Assembly: GCA_905221605.1 (NCBI GenBank)
Contig: CAJNDS010002838.1
Coordinates: 1-64,000, forward strand
DNA from: Symbiodinium natans
Lineage: Eukaryota > Sar > Dinophyceae > Suessiales > Symbiodiniaceae
Reading direction: 5' to 3'
DNA length: 64,000 nt
Position numbers and translations under genes: made by a program. Positions 58,690 through 64,000 of this stretch are shown here, one piece after another; the stretch's first letter is position 1, and every line of letters begins with the position of its first letter. The notes beneath the pieces were generated by a model. That model was not told the DNA's origin. It did not search any database and saw only the letters and a program-made list of their open reading frames with translations.

Positions 58690-59499
58690 CTGCAACAGAA
58701 GCACCAAGACAAGTCTGAAAAGAAGCTTTAGAGAAGAAAAAAGCGGCATTTGACACAAATCTTCAGAAAAGTGCACTCTTTAAGTTGCTGATGTTTGTTG
58801 AAATTATACTGGTTGAACAGATGCTCATTGTAAACTGAACTGTCCATGGCGAAACACTTGAATTTACATATACAAGCATTGCACAGCTTTGGCTTAAGGG
58901 AAACGTTGAAGACAAAGACACACCAATAAAACGATTGCAAGCAATGTACAAAGCATCCGGTGCAGTTGCCATTTGCTGTAGAGACTACCACATGGCAGCA
59001 TAAATAATCCAGAACCTTTCATTGCATGACAAGAAGCATGATGCAAAAGCGAAGCTAGCATCCACAAAATTTGAAAACCGTTTTGTATTAATTAACGGCT
59101 TATGCTTCGAGTAGACTTCGCGATTGACATTCCCGAATGCTATCGAGGAGCCACTAGATCTCTTCATGTATACACAGAGCTTTGTTCTTGCTGTGTTTTG
59201 ATCATGTTGATGATGGTGCTTTCGCATGTGGCTTTAGTAGCTGCCACAACTTTCGGACATGGTGGAAGGAAACTTAAGGTAATTTGCTGTCATTATTCTT
59301 GTCACCGAATTTTTCACAGACTACAGGGAACCGTGCTGTTGATAAGCCACACGTTCTCCTACTACAGTTCGCACTGAGAAGGAGCCACGAAAGCTGGCTG
59401 GCCTGTTTTCTCTCGTGCGTGCTGTCTGTAAGGCTGAAGGCTTAGGGTCAGTGCTGTGGAGGAAACTCACGCGTGTGACAAGGCCGGGGTGAATGTTGT

Positions 59500-59665
59500 C
59501 CCTGGATGTGGCTGGCGATGCACTCCCAACTGTACAAGACACGTCATCCGTCGCTGTCAGACTCCCCGCCCCCACTGCACCCTGACTGTTGATAAAACTG
59601 ATTAAACCACCTGATTTGGCCCACCAGGAAGATCTTTCCAGCCTTCGTGACAGCTGATGCTTGCT
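59500..59665 (-). CDS. Putative exon, unknown
   Basis: Minus reading KHQLSRRLERSSWWAKSGGL followed by ISFINSQGAVGAGSLTATDD and SCTVGSASPATSRDNIHPG. Protein-like; no family. Confidence 0.35.
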
Positions 59666-59797
59666 TTTGATGGGCGAAGAACACGAAAACAACACAACAT
59701 CAAACAAGAATGTGATTACCCTGCAAGAAAAATCGTAAGCAACGCAAGAAAGTAAGAGAAGCAATTCCATCACCAATGGCGGACTAGTGAAACGTTG

Positions 59798-60037
59798 CTA
59801 TGTGTGTACAACACTTTTTGTTTGATGTTCATTGCCGGAATGTAACTTATAGTCTTCTAGTGCTCCGAATCTGTCAACATTGGTTCCATTGCTGACCATC
59901 CAAAATCCAGCAACAAGTTTGGTTTGATTTGTTGTGGTCTCGTGATCGCGCAGTTCCATGAAAGAAGGCTCAGAAAATCGCAAGTCGCTCAAAGTAAAAG
60001 ACCAAGTCGAAGCCATAAAGAACAGCAAGACAACCTC
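59798..60037 (-). CDS. C-terminal exon, unknown
   Basis: After an acceptor (gggtgcacag) an 80-codon frame begins with a hydrophobic stretch (EVVLLFFMASTWSFTLSDLR), continues FSEPSFMELRDHETTTNQTK and FWMVSNGTNVDRFGALEDYK, and ends at TAG. The hydrophobic start could be a membrane segment. No family recognised. Confidence 0.45.
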   Translation of the reverse strand, partial: EVVLLFFMASTWSFTLSDLRFSEPSFMELRDHETTTNQTKLVAGFWMVSNGTNVDRFGALEDYKLHSGNEHQTKSVVHT

Positions 60038-60079
60038 CTGTGCACCCTGTATCTGATACGGAGGTCTGCGCAACAACGA

Positions 60080-60308
60080 TTATCGACCAGGTAGATTTGT
60101 TCCCATGCCATTCATCGCACAAGAACGAGCAGCTGCCAATAACGATGAGTGCCATATGACAATCAACTTTTTGACCAAGTATGAACCGACATTGACCAGG
60201 TACCGGGGCAGTTCTTTACATGTCTCTCCTGAAGAGTCTGCGCGGACACTTGGAGTGTTCACTTTTCTGACAATTCTGAATCCTGAAGGCTCCAGCCATG
60301 CAACAGCC
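60080..60308 (-). CDS. Putative exon, unknown
   Basis: After a textbook acceptor (ttctatgttcccacag) the frame reads AVAWLEPSGFRIVRKVNTPS then VRADSSGETCKELPRYLVNV. It precedes the exon at 60037 and may be joined to it. No family recognised; the opposite strand is also open. Confidence 0.4.
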
Positions 60309-60451
60309 CTGTGGGAACATAGAAAACCAAAATTTGGCAACCCGGCGCATCGGAAACATTAACACAAATTAAAACAACAAAAAAACCGCAACCTCATATG
60401 CAACAAGTCTGCGTAGCACCGATGGCCCATTGCTTGTCGCGTTTGATGTAG

Positions 60452-61200
60452 TCATCTGCAAGATTCAGCCGCTTCAGCATCTACACGCTCAGCAACTGAC
60501 TCGGACTCAACTGGCCAATGCAAGAACCTGCCTGTTGCCCTTGCATTGGTTACCGCCGGATATGCAGAAGCAGAAAGGACGTCGTATGGATACGGCATGC
60601 AGTACCTTGGAAACTCTGCAGGTCTCCAACCACAAGGCACGCGACCTTTCATGAGGGCTCCTGCCAGGGCACTGGACCGTGCGACCGCTGCTCTCTGCTC
60701 CTGCTGCCATTCCATGGAGCCAAAGATCTCCCATGGAGATGTTGGTCTGAAGAGCCTACAAGCAGACTGGCCGCACTTGCTGGGCATCATGCTTATCATA
60801 CTTCACACTCCCATTTCCCAACTCCAGCTGCGCAGAAAAGATCTCCACTAGAAAGCAAAGACTGCTAGTTACTGCTAGTTGTCATTCTCTCAGAGGTAGC
60901 TGCGGGTGCCTCGACATTGTCGTACTCCGTGCCTCAGTTCGGGAATTGTCAGAGGCTGAATCGCACGTTGTGCACAAATGGGAGTTCCACAGCAAGTCCG
61001 GCGCAACAATGACTCAGGGAGCAGCACATCCAGTCCTGCTCGTACATGGTCAGTCCCCAACCTTCTTGCTGGGTAAAGAACCACCTGCACCAGCATGGGC
61101 GTCTGCATCCGATTCTGGACTGACTGAACTGGTGCGCCTGAAAAAAGCTTCTGGGTCCTCGGGGACCGCCGCTTTTGGAGATTTGTACCACTTGAAGGGC
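60452..61200. other. Both strands open, coding strand undecided
   Basis: Plus and minus readings both look protein-like (minus: CGWRPAEFPRYCMPYPYDVL; plus: YAEAERTSYGYGMQYLGNSA). Given the array orientation minus is favoured, but I cannot support either. Confidence 0.25.
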
Positions 61201-61335
61201 TCATGCCTGGGCTCCCGAAGAGTGCAGATAGGAGCATTTTCTTCGAGAGTTGAACTCTCTCAGCTTTGTCAAAGATGCTTCACGTAATCCGAATTGGGGG
61301 ACCACTGGCGGTTGTGCATCCTCGGCGAACAGGCA

Positions 61336-61632
61336 CTACTCAGCCCCTGGAAGCACAGCAGGAGCAATCAGGGCTAAGTGCACATAAGCCATCAGCCAAG
61401 AAACACCATTGGCACACCAAGCCTGCAAATGGTAAAATGTGAAGTCGCATGTTGGGAATGTGAATGCCAAGACTACTTTGGAGTATCCGCAGCTGCGCAA
61501 CTCCTCTGACAGCAAGGACTTTGCGCAACGTTGACGCCAAGCAGCTTGGACTGAATGTATGTCATGCCATGCGGAAACACGGAGGGAAGCGCCGTCCTGC
61601 AACACAACTTGAAAGAGCATGACAGCGTCCAC
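61336..61632 (-). CDS. C-terminal exon, unknown
   Basis: The frame reads DAVMLFQVVLQDGASLRVSA, WHDIHSVQAAWRQRCAKSLL, YSKVVLAFTFPTCDFTFYHL and ends with a hydrophobic stretch and stop at 61336. Looks coding; no family recognised. Confidence 0.4.
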   Translation of the reverse strand: MDAVMLFQVVLQDGASLRVSAWHDIHSVQAAWRQRCAKSLLSEELRSCGYSKVVLAFTFPTCDFTFYHLQAWCANGVSWLMAYVHLALIAPAVLPGAE

Positions 61633-61929
61633 AGATTTCCAGAAGCGTAGCCTTCACGGAATCTCCGCCAAAGGTGCGGCAAGGGGTGACTCAGAGGCTC
61701 AGGCCAGTTCACCACTGCTCCCCCGCCGCCGCCAGGATCAACTTTGCCATCTTTAGGGTAGAACCACGAATCGAACCTTTCTGGCTCATGCTTTTGACTT
61801 GTGCGACTCTTCGCAGTGTCAACACTTTCTCACCCAGCGAAGCTATGGGCTTCAGTGACTCAGTCCGGAAGCAGATGTTTCAAGCAAGGCTCTGCCAATG
61901 TCTGAAAGGGATTCCCAAAGAGTCATGGT

Positions 61930-62065
61930 ACGCCTGCACCAAGCACATAAGCCGGCATGGCGGGAGAAAAGATTCGGTTGGGTTCACATGGCGCACGGGC
62001 CTTCACTTTGGGCAGCACCTCCTCGTAGGTCTCATTGCTTCCAGTAGCATAATGGTAGTACCCTT
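61930..62065 (-). CDS. Putative exon, unknown
   Basis: Minus reading ADPQGYYHYATGSNETYEEV then LPKVKARAPCEPNRIFSPAM. Convincing amino-acid pattern. Upstream frames (62.07-62.25 kb) change, so an intron or frameshift lies there. Family not recognised. Confidence 0.4.
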
Positions 62066-62688
62066 GCGGGTCAGCGAGACACTTTTGAAGCAAACACAAG
62101 CATCCTGCCCTGTGCCATGCCCTGGGCCCGGACCACCGTTGTCGGTCCAAAATCCAATGCTTCCAACCACATCGTCCCCTGCGATTTGGAGATGCAGCGT
62201 TCCACGACATGAGCGGCTTCTGTCACATGTCCCGTGAGATGCAGATGGCAGAGAGATGGAACACATGATGAGCAGGGGTTGCGGGCTACCGTGACTCTCA
62301 GCACACTGATCCCTTAAGCGAGTCCAGGCTGTACAACGTTCCACTCCGGCTTCAGGCTTACTGCCTTTTTTGCTGTCAAGCCCAGGCTTATGCCGTCTCA
62401 CGCCAAGTTGCTGTACATGTCTGCCCGCTGCTTGCCGGTGAATCTCAGCATCAGGTCGCCCCATGCCATCATGCCTGCAGAGCGGACAAGCTCCTAGCGG
62501 ACATCACTCCGACATCACTCCGGCACCGTCAAGGATCCCGAAGGCTGCAGAGAGGATGAATGTCTGCTTCCAGCCAGAAGGGATGAAGGAAACTGTGCCC
62601 TTCCTCGGTGGAGAGCGGCACTTCACTCGTCACATTCTCTTGCAAGCCTATTTGCAAGTGGAAGGGGTCGAAAGAGGCAGGGTCTGCC

Positions 62689-63840
62689 TCACTGGTGCGG
62701 ATTTTGGGGACTCCGGTTGATGCTGTGCGTCACTCCCGCTCCGACCATCCCGTCGCCGGCCTCAGCAAGAAGCAACGGGCACAACAACTGTGCGAAGGAA
62801 GATGCTCCGAGACTGCCGATTTCCACACCGATTGCTGCAGGTTGCAGGCAAGGCTCGAACATGTGCTGTGCCTCAGGGACGGTCGGGCCCAGCGCCACCG
62901 GGGCTGACCACTCTCACAGACTCTCACAGCCCTGCCTTGGGCGTGGCAAGCGGGGCGAAGACAGTCATGGGCCGCGAGGAAGCTGTGGCATTGTAGAGGA
63001 CCAGAGGCGCCCCACCCTGGTGAGTAGGAGCGAAGCTGGCCAGCTTACCTCGCAAGTCCAAGTTTTCCCCCGTACTTTTCTTCGGCAATTTCTCTGCACA
63101 GCCCCACTTCAAGTGCAGTGATGCAGTCTAGCTTCAGTGTCGCATGCTTGGGAAGACGCCGTGGTAAGCAAAGCAATCAAGATCACCAGCACGGGCATTG
63201 CTCTTGAAGCTTGGGAACAGGGTAGCTGGTGCCTGGGCACACGTGGTGGTCACAGCGAGCCGAAGGAGAGTTTCAGTGTCGAGGATGTCTCAGGGGAGCA
63301 CCACCAGCTTGGTACCCCATGGTGCAGCTTCCAAGTGCAAATCCTTTGGGAAGAACTGCCTTGGAAAATGCGACTACCATTTCGTGGGTGTCATGAAACC
63401 GTGGACAAGGCTTCCTGAAACTAGCATCTCGAACCTTCGCTTTGCAGAACAGATGGAATGGCAACGAAGCTTTCACTTGCGCGACCGGGATGCTCAAAAA
63501 CGAGACAGCTGGGATCCACGTCGTATGCTCGGATTGATGTGTGCCTCGGCGCAGTAGTCCGTGTAGAAGTCGGACCCAACATGATGTTTGAAAGTGCATG
63601 TCTCCATTCACTCCGAGATGCATGAGGGGATCCTTGTCGCCAGGACGGCCCCACATCATTGTCTCTGACGTGTAGCCTTGAACACACTACTGATGCGACA
63701 AGGCCCACGACTCAACCAGCAGCCCTTGACTGCCTCCCAGAGCATCACTCCCAACAGCGCGGGCTTGCGAGAGTAGCGTGAGGCCAGCATGGCTGGACCA
63801 CTGACCAACACGCACCTGAAGGGAAGGGGCAAAGCATGCA
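62689..63840 (-). CDS. Exons of an unknown protein, possibly a secreted or carbohydrate-active type
   Basis: Minus-strand pieces in order: about 63830-63690 (QVRVGQWSSHAGLTLLSQAR then AVGSDALGGSQGLLVESWAL), 63112-62924 (KWGCAEKLPKKSTGENLDLR, QGGAPLVLYNATASSRPMTV then FAPLATPKAG) and 62890-62689 (PEAQHMFEPCLQPAAIGVEI then GSLGASSFAQLLCPLLLAEA). The pattern of a 'P-L-V-L-Y' strand, an 'F-A-P-L' strand and an 'I-G-x-x-L' strand recalls a large algal/oomycete family related to glycoside hydrolases, but this is only a resemblance. The gene may continue beyond the window end. Confidence 0.4.
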
Positions 63841-64000
63841 GAGCTCAAATTCCGAAAGGCAGACAAACTTCTACCAACTCTCACCACGGGTGGCCTCGCC
63901 GCTCTCCAACCACGGCAAGCCATCCAAAGTCACTACAAAGCCTTAGCAGTTTGCGCAGGAGTGTTGCCGGCGCAATGCAAGGCTGCATACCTATGACATG

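Overview
The window looks like nuclear DNA of a dinoflagellate, most likely Symbiodiniaceae-like. Reasons seen in the sequence: (i) every gene I could recognise is on the minus strand, head to tail, over about 64 kb; (ii) genes are broken into short exons whose introns start with GT, GC or GA and end in AG. Of 22 introns resolved at both ends from conserved protein families I count 7 GT, 7 GC and 8 GA donors. Both traits are known for dinoflagellates; the species is inference. There is no bacterial-style operon, rRNA, tRNA or CRISPR that I can support. The exon models were built by hand from protein-family recognition and reading-frame phase, with no alignment software.

Reading down the minus strand from high to low coordinates: 55-64 kb holds a series of convincing but unrecognised exons. 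Two tandem EF-hand genes (54.9-54.0 and 52.0-51.2 kb) encode 210- and 211-residue paralogues with C-terminal CaaX boxes. A multi-span membrane protein lies at 50.3-49.5 kb and unassigned exons at 49.1-46.9 kb. A phosphatidylinositol-phosphate kinase runs 46.5-43.2 kb, ribosomal protein eL33 42.5-41.2 kb, and spliceosomal Sm-D2 starts at 40.67 kb and ends at 31.05 kb.

The first intron of Sm-D2 appears to be 8.4 kb long and to contain, on the same strand, a 2-oxoglutarate/Fe(II) oxygenase gene (33.9-32.35 kb) and exons of a membrane protein (39.2-38.3 kb). Next come an intronless MFS transporter (25.8-24.4 kb), a repeat field (23.0-22.3 kb), a 2.4-kb low-complexity island (18.6-16.2 kb), a GDAP2-like macro-domain/CRAL-TRIO protein (14.7-11.4 kb), an unknown C-terminal exon (11.0-10.7 kb) and an ankyrin-repeat gene (5.8-2.4 kb).

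The genes do not form a pathway: splicing, translation, phosphoinositide and calcium signalling and transport functions sit side by side, as expected of a dinoflagellate gene array. The most unusual signals are the GA-AG introns flanked by direct repeats, the different intron positions in the two tandem EF-hand paralogues, the apparent nested genes in Sm-D2, and a dispersed G/C hairpin element.
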